From: Sodiomyces alkalinus F11
Taxonomy: Eukaryota; Ascomycota; Sordariomycetes; Glomerellales; Plectosphaerellaceae
Direction of reading: 5' to 3'
NCBI RefSeq assembly: GCF_003711515.1
Contig: NW_021167082.1
Span: 3,093,691 to 3,157,690, forward strand
Length of the DNA stretch: 64,000 nt
Every line of letters starts with the position of its first letter. The first letter of the stretch is position 1. The position numbers were made by a program, and so were the translations under genes. The notes beneath the pieces are model-generated. The model searched no databases and was not told the origin of the DNA. It worked only from the letters and a program-made list of their open reading frames with translations. Of the stretch, positions 1-11,175 are shown piece after piece.

Positions 1-334
1 GCACCTGTCTGGCCGTAGGCAAAGACGGTCCCATTGTAGCCATTAAGAATGTCGTCGACAGTGGATCTGATGGAGAAATCGAAGATGTCGGACTGTTTAC
101 ATGTCATATCAAACACACGATCGAACGTGAAGGTGCTCTGAGCATCCTTGGACTGAAATATTTGCACGTTAGAAGATGGGGAACGAGTAGTGAGCAACGC
201 GACAAACAACATACGTCTATGGTACAGGTATCCTCACCGTCGAACGCGACAATGGGCTGACCGCCTGATTCCAGCTCGACCTTGTTCTGGGGCCGGAACC
301 GGGCCACAACCTTGATACTGTTGGCGCTAGACAT
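1..334 (-). CDS. kinA: Kinesin-1 heavy chain, N-terminal part of motor domain (partial)
   Basis: Two exons of the conventional (kinesin-1) heavy chain, a plus-end-directed microtubule motor that carries vesicles and organelles in hyphae. Exon 1 is 334-215 (40 codons, starting MSSANSIKVVARFRPQ) and exon 2 is 152-1, leaving the window just as the ATP-binding P-loop begins (residues FAYGQTGA). Visible motor-domain landmarks are the first beta strand IKVVARFRP, the segment TFTFDRVFD, and ILNGYNGTVFAYGQTG. The ATG at 334 was chosen because it matches the short N terminus of fungal kinesin-1; in-frame sequence upstream to 361 has no ATG. Codon use and CpA content are normal, unlike everything right of about 940, so this gene escaped RIP. 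The symbol is that of the Aspergillus orthologue; assignment to kinesin-1 rather than kinesin-3 rests on N-terminal wording. Confidence 0.95.
153..214 (-). other. Spliceosomal intron 1 of the kinesin gene
   Basis: A 62-base phase-0 intron with donor GTATGT at 214, branch-point-like TTCTAAC about 20 bases before the end, and acceptor TTTCAG ending at 153. Removing it joins codon 40 (GAC, Asp) to TCC AAG GAT and restores the kinesin reading frame (ID then SKDAQSTFTF). Length and motifs are typical of Pezizomycotina introns. Confidence 0.93.
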
Positions 335-940
335 GGTAACAATAGGCAACGAAGAGACCAAATGAAATGAGAAAGAGACTCCTACACAGGAGTGCAGTCC
401 TGGAAGCCAGTGCTGGGCAGTTTGGATGCTACTCGTCCAGGGCCTGGTTGCTGTGACGGGCGAGCAGGAAGATGATGGGGATGAGGTAATAGAAGCCAGC
501 TATTGTGGTATGCTCACGAGTCGAAGGGAGGTCGGGAAGAAAGGTGCATATCGCTGATCTGTTGCGTAGGAAACTGGAAATCCCCCTGGTGCCAATAGGC
601 ACAGCAACGTATATTTTGCGGTGCCGGCGACAGCAGTTGGGCTCCGGGTTCCGTTGGAGCGAATTATATGCAGAAAGCAAATTTGAAAAACAGAAAATTA
701 TTCCGGTCCTTCCATTCACAATGCAGCAAGCAAGCCTGGAAATGTCATCAGTTGCGTCGCCCAGGATCCGCCAGATTGCAAAGAGGTACTGTTAACACGA
801 CGAGGCGGGGATGGAACCCCTAATTTGTTGGATTATTTGATATGATTAGTTTACTCATCGTCCACCGCCTATCTTTAACCTGTGCAAGGTACAGCAACGT
901 AGCATTAAGGGTTATGTTGCGTGGAGGCCATACTCCGACG
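335..940 (-). promoter_or_regulatory. Kinesin 5' UTR and upstream region
   Basis: No convincing gene. This stretch has ordinary dinucleotide content, with plenty of CA and TG, and is the only room available for the kinesin 5' UTR and promoter. Short open frames exist on both strands (429-719 minus and 505-795 plus) but overlap each other, have no recognisable motif and no splice structure. The base composition changes abruptly at about 940, where RIPed repeat DNA begins. No specific promoter element can be defended from sequence alone. Confidence 0.5.
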
Positions 941-1271
941 AAGAGATATATTAAGGACGTTATCTAGTGTAAATATATAAACACGTTATATATAGAGAGC
1001 CGTTATTCCGACTGGAGTTCGATTATAGACCTATAAATTTCATTTTTCGGAATCCTATCTTCTATATATAACTACGTATAGTCGGTTATAACAATTATAA
1101 ATAACTACAATATTGGTTTTAAGGTTTTTATATAGGAACTAATTTAACCTCTTTAGTTAATAAAAGGCAGTAATAGGGAAAATCTTAATAGCTCGGATTA
1201 AGACCCGTTATTCTATTTTCTAGTTAAATCCTACTAATTAAGGTTATATTTGTTAGTATTATTACTACGCT
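941..1271. other. RIPed repeat DNA, unassigned
   Basis: TpA-rich, CpA-poor sequence with stops in all frames. It shows no similarity that I can see to the LTRs or coding parts of the elements further right. It is probably the decayed edge of another repeat. Confidence 0.5.
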
Positions 1272-1342
1272 TATCGTATATTAAAATAGCACTTGTATAG
1301 TAAACCTAATAGAGCAGAAATCTCGTGTATATATAAAATACA
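1272..1342 (-). repeat. Truncated Copia LTR fragment
   Basis: About 70 bases matching one end of the Copia-2 LTR in the same orientation as at 15322 and 25418: terminal TATCGTAT, then TTAAAATAGCACTT and GAGCAGAAATCTCGTGTATA. Only the 3'-terminal part of an LTR is present. It is a remnant of a further, minus-oriented copy and lies just outside the Copia-1 target site. Confidence 0.8.
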
Positions 1343-1393
1343 GTGCCTTTAAAGCGAGCTTCGAAGGGAACTGCTAAGCAGAGGGAGGGAAAC

Positions 1394-1667
1394 TATCGTA
1401 TAGGCAGGACCACGACGTAGTCTATAGGGGATCCAGGGGGGATCCACTCCCTGACTAAGGGCTTCGGACCTCGGGTATTAGGATATAACAGGGGCGGATA
1501 CCGGAAAAGACCGGATAGGATCTAAATAATATAGTACCTATAATAAAGTCTTCACTACCTCAATTAAGGGTATAAGAGACTTATATAGATATAACTTAAT
1601 ATAATATATATATATAAGATTTCTACTCTACTAAGTTAATTATCTAAGTGCCTTTTAAGATACGCTA
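1394..1667 (+). repeat. Copia-1 5' LTR
   Basis: 274 bases, aligned base for base with 13182-13455. Differences are mostly C/T and G/A transitions, and this copy is the more mutated: where the 3' LTR has a run of CA it has a run of TA (about 1609-1619). Terminal TG has become TA. Confidence 0.95.
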
Positions 1668-1680
1668 GTTATAAGCCCGG
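1668..1680 (+). promoter_or_regulatory. Primer-binding site, half-tRNA(iMet) type
   Basis: GTTATAAGCCCGG starts directly at the LTR end. With one G-to-A change undone (TAA from TGA) it contains GTTATGAGCCC, the complement of the anticodon stem-loop GGGCUCAUAAC of fungal initiator tRNA-Met. Priming from an internal half of initiator tRNA is known for Drosophila copia and yeast Ty5. The same sequence lies next to the Copia-2 5' LTR. Confidence 0.8.
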
Positions 1681-1857
1681 TTTATAACGCCTAAATAATA
1701 GATATTAATAAGGCTACCCTTATTCCACTATAAAGAAGTAATTATATTTATATAAGTACTTTAAAATAACTACTATTAACCTAATTAGAGTAATTAAGAG
1801 ATTAATTAACCTACTTATTAATTAACTAACCGATAAACTAATAAAGATATCTTTTAA

Positions 1858-4800
1858 CGTATCTAATACTAAATAGAAGGCCGCCGCTATTACCCTTAGT
1901 AACTAAAAGGATTAGGTGGTATAGGAGCACGCCGTGCGCGGTAAATCTACCTTGTACTAGGAAAACTATCTTAATTAAGCTAAGCGATGAGGAGGCCGAT
2001 ACTTACCTGCTTCTTAAGCCTACGCTCCCTAATATCCGTAAATATAAAGCTCTCGCCGTGGACCCCGATACGGAGGAGGCCACGGCTACCCCGTCTTCTA
2101 CTATCACGGCTACTCCGTCTTCTACTATTAGACTAAAGGGCGATAAGATTATGGACGCCACGGACGCCGTAGCTATAGCTATTATAGCCGGTGCTATAAC
2201 GGCCACGGTCGGCGGTAAAAGGAAGACGGCCGCTTACTAGAAGGTTATAGCCGTAACGAAAAAACCACTGATAAGGACGCTTATATCTATTAACGACCTT
2301 TTTAAAAAGGGGCGTATACGCTACCTATAAGATTACCGCGTATACTGTAAGGAAAAGGCAGACTATAACGCGTAGTAAAAAGAGTTTAGTAAGGTACGCT
2401 TATATATTAAAAGGACTATCTATACTATATTATATAACCTCCTTATATAATTATAGGATAATAACGTAAATAACCTATAAGCTTAGATTACCCTCCTATA
2501 TGCGTATATAGGACTAACCCCTATAAACCTTTATAAGGAAGCCCTAATCATATACCGATAATATACTACGTCTATAAAGGCTATACCTAAGGATATAAAC
2601 GGGTAGGTTATAAGCTAGAAAACAGGGATAATATACTATAAATATATAGGCGTTTTAGAGCTATTAAGCGCGGACTATTAGGTAGAAGACACGTTAAAAG
2701 CTATTAGACCTATCGCCTAGGAATAAAGTAATAACTACTTAGTAAATAACTACGATAAGATTACAGAAAATAAGCTAATAACTAACGACTTTATAAAGGC
2801 TTTATAGGCGGTTTTTAGTAATATAAAAAGCCTATAATCCACTACTATACAGCCCAGAGTTAGGAGAGGCACCTTTAATACCCTTAGGAACCTCCCTAAT
2901 ATTAAGGATATTACTAATAATAAAGATAATAAAAAGCGTCCTTATAGTAATATATCCGTAAAGGCTATCCCTCCTATAATAAGGAGGCCTTATAAGATAT
3001 ATAAGAACCCCTATACTACCGCCGCCTATTAGTATATAAGGCCGGATATACGCCCTTATATCTAGCGCGGCCGCGAAAATATTACGAAGGTTATAGGAAA
3101 AAAGATACGTAACTATAGTTTTAAAAGCCGTGTGGATACCACGATATAGAAAAGGCGGGAAGCCTTAGGGGCTATTACCGCTAATAAGATAGAGGAAGTC
3201 TAGGAAGATTAACTCTATAATACTACGCCTATTATAACTACTATACTGCACTAATAGAATCGGGGGGTTACTACTATATCCGTAAGTATAGTTTTAAAAG
3301 ACCTTTCCGTCACCGCGAGTATATAGCTAGGCGTCCACCCCTCCTAAGATAAGGGGGTAGCGCGCCCTTATACGATAATACTATTAAGATTATAATAAGA
3401 ATAGGGGGTATCCCTTTCTATTAACTAAGCTAGAGCGCTATTATACTATACGATCCTAGACTTAGGATCGTTACTCTATATCTTTAGTAATTAAGGCCGT
3501 TTTACGGCTATTAGACCACCTACGGATACTTTATTATCCCTTTAAGTGGGTACTTATAAGGCTTCTATCCTCGGATACGGAGACCTTAAGCTACGTGTAT
3601 AATCCATATTAGGCACGAAGAGGCTATTACGCCTCTATAACGTTATATACTATAAGGAATTCGTCACTAATATAGTCTTGGAATACTAGCTATATCTATA
3701 AGGTTACTGCTAGAATACCGTAAACGATACTATTATTAGCTTCGCCGATAACCGGCCTATCTATAAGCTACTAGATATCCCCGGCTAGTATATAATCGAG
3801 CGCGCGGAAGCCACGGCCACTACCGCGTTGATAGTCTCGGTAAGGCACCCCCGCGATACCCCGTACAGAAGATCACGATAACCGCGGTACCCGTAAAAGA
3901 CCATAGTATAACGGTAGTATAAACGCCTTAGCCACTACGGTACCGATACTCTCGTAAAGATTCTTAACGCTACTTAGGGGGTAAAGATAAAGGGACCTCG
4001 TATAACGGACTGTAACACGTATAGGTAATCGTAAGTACCTATATAGATCCGGCGGATACTATCCCTTTACCCGTTAAAGCCCGGAGAGGCCTCAGCTATT
4101 GATGTTTATAATCTAGTAGAGTCGGAATCGCTAGGCGGCCTGTATAAGTCTATTATATTTATTATAGACGTGTATACAGGTTATATATAGAATTACTACT
4201 TATAGAAGAGAGGCTAAGGCTCTATCCTATACGCGTTAAAAGACGTTTTTACCCTGCTTAAGACCTAATTCGACGTTAGGCTATACGTTCTACGGGCCAA
4301 TTCTAAGATATTTTAGCACCTAGAAGTCGTTACTTTCTTTACTACTAAGGGGGTAGAAGGCTAGCCGTCGGCACTATACTTATAGGATTAAAACGGCGTT
4401 ATAGAACGGATTAGAGGTATCGTTAAGAGAAGGGCGAGGGCTATACGGATTAGAGCTAATCTGCCTATATGTATCTAGCCTAAGATTTTTAAGATTACTA
4501 TATATATATATAATAGGACGCCACGATATATTAACGACTAGCGAACGCTTTACGAAGGCCTACGCGGCCGTTAACCTAACCTTACGCACCTATAAGCTTA
4601 CGGCTATAAAGCCTTTATAAAAACGCGCGATACCTAAGCTACAAAGAACCGCCTATAAAGGCTAGAACTAAAGGTATAAATCGGGTATTATATCGGATAC
4701 TAATTCTTAAATAGCTTCCGTATATAGCTACTAGACCTAACGGATATTATTACTATAAGATACATAGTCTTTAACGAAGATAAGATATGTAATAGTAGGA

Positions 4801-5416
4801 TTAAAACGCTATAAGCTATAGCTTCCGCTAAGGAAATCGGGGAATGCCTATAATCTATCCATATTACCTAATCTAATGAGACCGCGAATAGGCTATTATT
4901 AAGTGGTATAGCCGCAGACGTATTAGATTTTAAATCGGAAGACTCTAATGCCACCGCTATTACTACGGATAAAGGCGAGGCCGTCGCTATTACTACGAGA
5001 GAGGCTACTACTATTACTATAGACTATAGTACTACTCCTTATAAGGTTCTTAATCTATAGCCTAATACCTAGGCTATAGATTCAGGACCTCGTAACTCTA
5101 ACGCTACCGCTATTACTACGGGAGAGGCTACCGCTATTACTACGGATACTTCACGGTTCACCACTACGAGGTTTAAACCGTTTCCCATGCCTTTAATATC
5201 CCCGGAAGATCCTGCGTGCGCGTTCCTTATAGCGCTAGCGGTAGTTAGGGGCGCTAAGGTGGAAAAACACGATAACTACTAACGGATAGCTATAAATACC
5301 CCTAAGGGGTGCCCGTCGGCTATATACCTATCGGCCGCGCGCTTATCTATCACGAGAACTATTATAAGCCTATACACGACTAAGAAGATGTAGAATAATG
5401 ATACGTAGAAGGCGTT
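1858..5416 (+). pseudogene. Copia-1 gag, protease and integrase (5' part of polyprotein)
   Basis: One frame reads through with almost only RIP-type stops. In order: gag with a low-complexity Thr/Ala/Ser segment at about 2058-2240 (MDPDTEEATATPSSTI) and a conserved tail to about 3210; a protease-like stretch around 3450 (ILDLGS, where the DSG-type active site would lie); a GAG-pre-integrase zinc region near 3900-4040 (RLSHYGTDTL, CNT); and the integrase core at 4090-4600, including RPVKAR-like sequence, VYTGYI and QNGVIERIRGIV. The true start is unclear because no ATG survives upstream of 2058, although the frame is recognisable from about 1858. The frame is cut at 5416 by LINE-A and resumes at 11176. 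Confidence 0.9.
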
Positions 5417-5619
5417 TATCCTTCCTTTAACCCATAACAGCCCCCCCACTATTATTAGTGCGGGCAGGGGTAATACACTAAAAACCTTAACAGCCGCCCT
5501 ACGTCTAGGAACTACCCTGGCCTTCGGGCTCGGTGTAAACCGGCGTATCACGGCTAAAACGGATAAAACGGGTACTACTAGGTAGATAACTCCCCGCTCT
5601 ACCTAGCGGCGCTAGGTAT

Positions 5620-7470
5620 AGTTAGGCGGGCGTGGCGCGTAGCCCTATAGAAGCCTTAGAAGGACTCCTATAATACTACCTACACCTCGAAGAGCCACGA
5701 GAAATCTTTTTGCCCGGACCTATTATACCTTAACGGAAGAAGGCCTAAGCGCCTCCCCCGCTAACTAATAGGACCCTAGCCTAGGCCGTAGCCTAGAATA
5801 AGGGCACCGCCGCGCCGACGAACGCGTCGGCCCCGATTAATAAGACCTCGAATAATATGTCCTTTGCCGTGAGAGCCCGAAAGTAACTATAATAGATAAT
5901 AGAAGACCTCGTCTAATCCCTATAATAGAAAGCCCGCGCTATTAATATCCTGATCTAGGCTATTAAGCACGGTATATCTAAAGCGAGGGATACGCCTAGA
6001 GCTAATACCGCTCTCGTAGGATAGCTCGGTAACGAATTTATCGGCCTAATTAAGATAAGAGTCCCGGTCCTAATAACCGGGTTAAACCCGCCTAAGGCGC
6101 TAGGAGGTAACTTCTAACCCTAGCCGCCCGGTATAGTACTGGCCGGCACGACTAATTCTAGCCCTACGCCTGCTAGTATACCCCTTATAAAACTAATAGA
6201 GCCTCCGAAAACGCCCCCGCCGGAAGCCCCTAAGTAATAGAATTAGACTATTATTAAGAAAAAGGGGAAGAAGAACGGCGCGGCGCCTGCCTAAGAGAGG
6301 CGCCCTTAGGGGAGCGATCCCTAGAAGAAAGATAGCAGGGTCTTCCTTTATTTCTTAGTAAAGACTATACTATACCTAGAGCGACGAGAGGCTATAACGA
6401 TTATCCGCCGCGCGGTTCTAAAGACCGGTAAGGTGGATAATTAAGATAATACGGCGGTAGAATAAACCTATACCGGAGCGGCGATATACTTAAAGAATTC
6501 CTAGGCCAGGATAAAGATACTTAAAGCCGAGGAAGAGATCCGGACCGCTATAGGAGCTCTTTATATATAGGGAGTAGAGATTTAGTATACCTTTATAGTC
6601 CACGAGATTATCGATTTTATCGATAACTAGGAGGTCATAGAGGCCCTTATCGAAGAAGAAGTATTAAACCGGACTAGGCTAAAGCTAGTCCGTGTATCAA
6701 AACGTGGTAATAAGAATAACTAAGGCCTATCTAGCTAGTATATCTCCTTCTAAACGGTACCGAAGAAACGGTTCCGGCTATTTAAGATATCCCTGCTAGT
6801 GAAACCCAGAGACGCTAAAAAAGTAATAGCCTAGTACGATAAGTGCTAGCGATACTACCCCCGATATACCTATAACGGTAAAGCGAGGTATAAGGTATAT
6901 AGTTCTTTATCGATAGACTATACCTATAAAGTATAATATATTAACTACTACGGACCCTACACCGCGGACGATACTAAATACCCGGTAAGACTAAGGAGGG
7001 TAAAAGGTAAGATTATTCCTCCTATAAAGACCGAACTTAGTAAGATCCGAGTAAAGAGTATAGCCTTTTACGCGAAGCTACGGAACCCGGGGAGAGCGGG
7101 AGAGAGCAGGGAAGCTACTAACACAGAGTCTACTAACCCCGGTATTACCGGGAATAGGGTAATTATCTCCGACGCCGGTAATAATACCGATACTAGTAAT
7201 AGCGGGGAGACCTAAAACAGGGTTAAGATAAAGGTTAACTCTGCTAGGCCTAATACCTACTAACCTAGAACCCCTAAAAGGACTAAGGATAATAGAACGC
7301 TAACGCCCTCGTAGTCGATATAGGCGAAGAAGCCTATAACGATATAAGCATAGCTAAGATAAGCTAGCGCCTAACCGGATAATAAGGACTGACCGGAGTT
7401 ATTCCGACTAGAGTTATTATACGGGGGCTTTACGCCAGCTAATATAGAGGAGTCTAATAACCCCTAGTAA
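5620..7470 (+). pseudogene. LINE-A ORF1 (gag-like RNA-binding protein)
   Basis: Frame with RIP-type stops. A proline/threonine-rich N-terminal part is followed by a basic stretch near 6260 (IKKKGKKNG). A cluster at 6830-7010 has the spacing of three CCHC zinc knuckles, with most Cys (TGC/TGT) converted to Tyr (TAC/TAT), for example KCQRYYPRYTYNGKARYK. The region after it (PVRPRRVKGKIIPP-like) is basic. Zinc knuckles in ORF1 are usual for Tad-type LINEs and bind the element RNA. Start and stop are approximate. Confidence 0.7.
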
Positions 7471-7539
7471 TAGGTGGCGGGGCTACCGGGGGCCTAAATC
7501 CTAGAAGGATCTTACCTACGTATAATAGAATATAGATAA

Positions 7540-10500
7540 GAACCGTAGCCTACTAAAGGTAGCGCTAGCTATCGCCTAGGAATGCCGACTAAACGTGCTA
7601 ATATATTAAAAGCTGCTAAAGGGAGAGGTAAGGCTCTATACCCTGCCTAACCTTCCCGGCTATAAGAAATTGTCCCCTATCCGGTTATAGCCGGAACCAG
7701 GGAATAAACTAAGGGTAGTCACCTACGTAAGGGCCGACCTCAACTTATAATAACTCTAATTACTAATACCCGGGTCTAGGGACCTACTCCTAATCCGGGT
7801 AAATAGTATACACTTCCTTAACCTCTATAAAGGGTTATCTCTAGAGGAAGATACCTAGGATAACCTTAAGCACGCCTAGTAGACTCCCCTAGCGAATATA
7901 ACTATCGGAGGAGACTTTAACGCCCGGTATAAGGACTAAGAACCGGGGGTTATCTAGACTACCGGTAATAGAGATAATATCGTAGAATAGATAGGTCTTC
8001 ACGGTCTAATACTCTATAATACCCCTAGTAAGGTAACTTATAGTTGAGGAGGAGCCTATATAGTTATCGACCTAGTCTTCTCGATAGCGCCCTTTATAGA
8101 TATTAACGTAGTACCGGAAGCCGGAGCCCTAGCCTATTACCACCTACTATCCGGTATAATTAGTACCGTATATATCGTCTTAGCAAACGCCCCTACTAGA
8201 CCTAAACCGCTTTAAACTCCCCGAGGACGAGGAGAAAAAGGCCGTGATACGGAGAGAGGTAGCTAATAACCTCCGACTCTTTACACGACCACCGAATAAA
8301 GACCTAAACGTAATCGACTAGTAGGCGTAGTAACTAATCGATATAGTAGTGGGTCCCCTCCGCCGGTTCGGGATAAAATACTAGGGGCTAGCTAGTAATA
8401 GAAAGCCTTAGTAGAATAACGAATATAGATAGGCCTATAGCGAGGCTATTCGCCGTAGATATTAAGACCCTGATAATACCGAGGCACGCGACGTCTTTTA
8501 TAAGACTATATAACGGGTTAGCAGGGATTACTAGAATAAGAGGATAAGAGAAGTAAAGAACGCTAAGGAGCTATATAAGATTATAGGCTAGTATAAACTC
8601 GGCGATAGGCTCTTAACGCCCCCGATATTCCACGATAGTCTAGGCTACTTTAAGGACGCCTAAAAGGGCGAGCTACTACGGAGGATAAAGCTCGCGAGGA
8701 AACCGAATATACCAGACCTAATAAACCCCTAAAATCACCTAATAGATCCCCCCGACCGATGTATACTAATAGACTCACCTATCCTCAGGGATAAGGTAAA
8801 ACACTATACGATTAACGTAGACACGATTACCCTAAACAGGGATAATATTAGTATACCGCTCCTACGTTTAGTATAGCCAGAGGTCGAAGAAGAAATAACG
8901 GAACTCTTCGAGGCCTATAGGCTTATAGGATACTACCTATAACCCTTCCGAAGAGGGGATATAATAATAATCGATAAGCCAGGGAAGATACCGGGATAAT
9001 AGCTAGCTATAGGCCGATTTAACTACTAAGTGTACTAGGTAAGGGCCTAGAACGTATTATAGTAAGGAGAGCTTCGCCTCTTAAAGAAGCCCTTATATAA
9101 TTTTCGGGGCCTCCTGCCCATATAAGTACACCCCACTAGACCCTATAGGTTTACTATAAGGATCTTTAGCCTCCCTGATTAGGTACGCCCTTAGTATCGT
9201 AGATATATATAAACTGCCTAATAAGGGTAACCGCTTCGGCTACGTAAACGACTCTTATATTATCACGGCCTATATAGACCTTAATAGAGTAGTAAAGCTA
9301 ACGACTAAACTACTAGAATAGTAGCTTTAGTAGTATATAGACAATAGCGTGGAATTAGACCTCGATAAAGCTAAGGCCTAACTCTTCTCACGATAGAAGA
9401 TCCCCTAATTCCCTACTATATCGGTTTCCCAATTCGACGACGAGGTCACGGTAGCCTACACCGTGGACTACTAAGGCCGCTTCTACCCGGCCCCAATAAG
9501 ATAGCTCGGTATCTATATAAATAGGAAGCTTAAATTCGATACCTACGTGGCGATATAGGCAAAGAAAGGTCTTAAGGTCGCTAACTATATTAAAGGCCTC
9601 GCCGGGGCCTTATACGGCCCGAACCTAGCCCTGCTTAGAAGAGCCGTACTAGCATGCGTCCTAATAGTCACGCATTATACTACGGAAATCTAGTAGGAAG
9701 GACGTACAGCCTTAGCCTAGGGTCGTACCGATATAATTAGTAAGAAGTAGTATAGATTACTATTAGGCTACCTGCTATAGCTAAGGACTATAACCCGCGT
9801 ATAGATAACTATAATACGAGCGGTTCTGCTAACCTAGAAAATAGTCCCTATAATAGCCTTATACCGGGAATCCAGTATACCCTCGGTAGAAAAGCACGCT
9901 AAATGCCTCCGCTAATAATACGCTATACGGGTTATAGGTTTAGATAAGGATTATATTATAGTATAGTCCGTCTCCCCGGGTATACGCGGCGACGCCCGGA
10001 AAACTAAAGCACACGTTCGGAGATTAAGAATCCTTCGGACTAGAGAACTAGTATATACGAACCCCCTACGGTATACCCTTATACGCCCCTGATTCACCGG
10101 AAGGTTATAGAAAGAGGAGCCGTTTAATAAACGACCTAAGGACGAAGCAGCCACCACGTTTCTAATATAGTTAGGCTCCTTACCCCTGGACTATACCCTA
10201 ATATTCTCGGATAGGTTATAGTAAGGCCGGAATATAACCTAGGCCTTCTTTATCTAGCGCGGCGGTAAAGAGATCACCTTTAGTCGCGGCTATCTATATA
10301 ATACAGAGGTCTTTAATAGGGAGGTAATAGGAGCCACTAAAGGTCTAGCAGCATCACTACGACTACCTAATATAAATAATATAACGTGCTATATCGATAA
10401 TCAAGCCGTCTGAAGGGGGCTTACTAGAACTGCCCCCGCGGATACTCGATAGCGCTATAGAAAAGACTAGGCTTTACCAGGAAAGAACTAGAGGATCTCC

Positions 10501-10860
10501 GGATACCTCGTAGGACGCTAATACGACTATTATAAGCACGTACTAGGCATAGAGATTTCGATAAATACTATAAGCGGTTTCATCACGAGGACTACGTCGC
10601 GGACTATAGCTACGGTTATAAAAAGACCTAGGAGCACTTCGCCCACTATTATAAGGTTAGAAACTCCTGTAAGTGGCTATCCTAGCTATAGCACTACGAT
10701 AAGAACAGGGATCGGACCCGTAGATTTAACCCCGAGGAGACCCTTATAGAGATCCTTATAAACGGGGCGGCTTTTACCGCCCTTAACGATATAACGGGCT
10801 TCCTGGATAGGATATACCTATTACCCTTAAGGAGGGGTATACCTATAACCTAATAGGAAT
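7540..10860 (+). pseudogene. LINE-A ORF2: endonuclease, reverse transcriptase, RNase H
   Basis: The apurinic-type endonuclease is seen at about 7900-8110 (IGGDFNARYKD, then GLHGLILYNTPSKVT and VIDLVFSIAP). Reverse transcriptase follows from about 8780 (ASYRPI, LLSVLGKGLERII). The metal-binding box reads YVND at about 9240, one Asp lost by a G-to-A change. RNase H lies at 10190-10400 (DYTLIFSD, KEITFSRGY, VIGATKGLAASL). A His/Cys-rich tail near 10560-10690 (HHEDYVADYSYGYKK) fits the C-terminal zinc finger of these proteins. The distance between GKGLER and YVND is much shorter than normal, so part of the polymerase core appears deleted around 9090-9200. A frame change occurs near 8210. Confidence 0.88.
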
Positions 10861-11144
10861 TAGCTAATAGGTAACGGGCGCCGAGGAGGAATAGTATAAA
10901 GGCCCCCGCGGGTATATAGCGAGATAATAAGATTTCCTGTATCATTTCACTAGCATTATATCTTATATATATATTTAATAGCATAGTATGGTATTTATCT
11001 TATTTAGGTGGAAAAAGATTATAATGTTAAGCGCTTAGCACTATATAGTCTTAGTATATATATATAGAATCCGCACCGCCCGATACTCTAATAGGGGGCG
11101 CGGTCCCAGTATTCACTAGGTTCTGCCAAGGCGTTAAATAGAAA

Positions 11145-11163
11145 CACATACACACACACACAC
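11145..11163 (+). repeat. (CA)n tract at the LINE-A 3' end
   Basis: Uninterrupted CA dinucleotides immediately before the 3' target duplication. Its position marks it as the LINE's 3' tail. It is striking because CpA is the RIP target and is nearly absent from the neighbouring kilobases. Confidence 0.9.
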
Positions 11164-11175
11164 GTAGAAGGCGTT

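Larger units (their letters stand above)
5417..11161 (+). mobile_element. LINE-A: Tad-like non-LTR retrotransposon inserted in Copia-1
   Basis: Inserted in the copia polyprotein with a 14-bp target duplication, ACGTAGAAGGCGTT at 5403-5416 and 11162-11175. It is 5.7 kb, on the plus strand, with two ORFs and a (CA)n 3' tail instead of poly(A). ORF1 has cysteine-knuckle remnants; ORF2 has endonuclease, reverse transcriptase and RNase H in the order typical of fungal Tad-clade LINEs. Orientation is the same as its host element. The 5' end (TATCCTTCC) keeps about 200 bases before ORF1, so it may be near full length. Confidence 0.92.

Noticed and set aside
429..795. Overlapping open frames upstream of kinesin on both strands
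   Set aside because: They lie in the 5' region of the kinesin gene, overlap each other and show no domain or codon pattern; likely chance.
2003..2240. Small ORFs on both strands around 2003-2240
   Set aside because: The plus frame is the low-complexity part of Copia-1 gag; the minus frame is its shadow.
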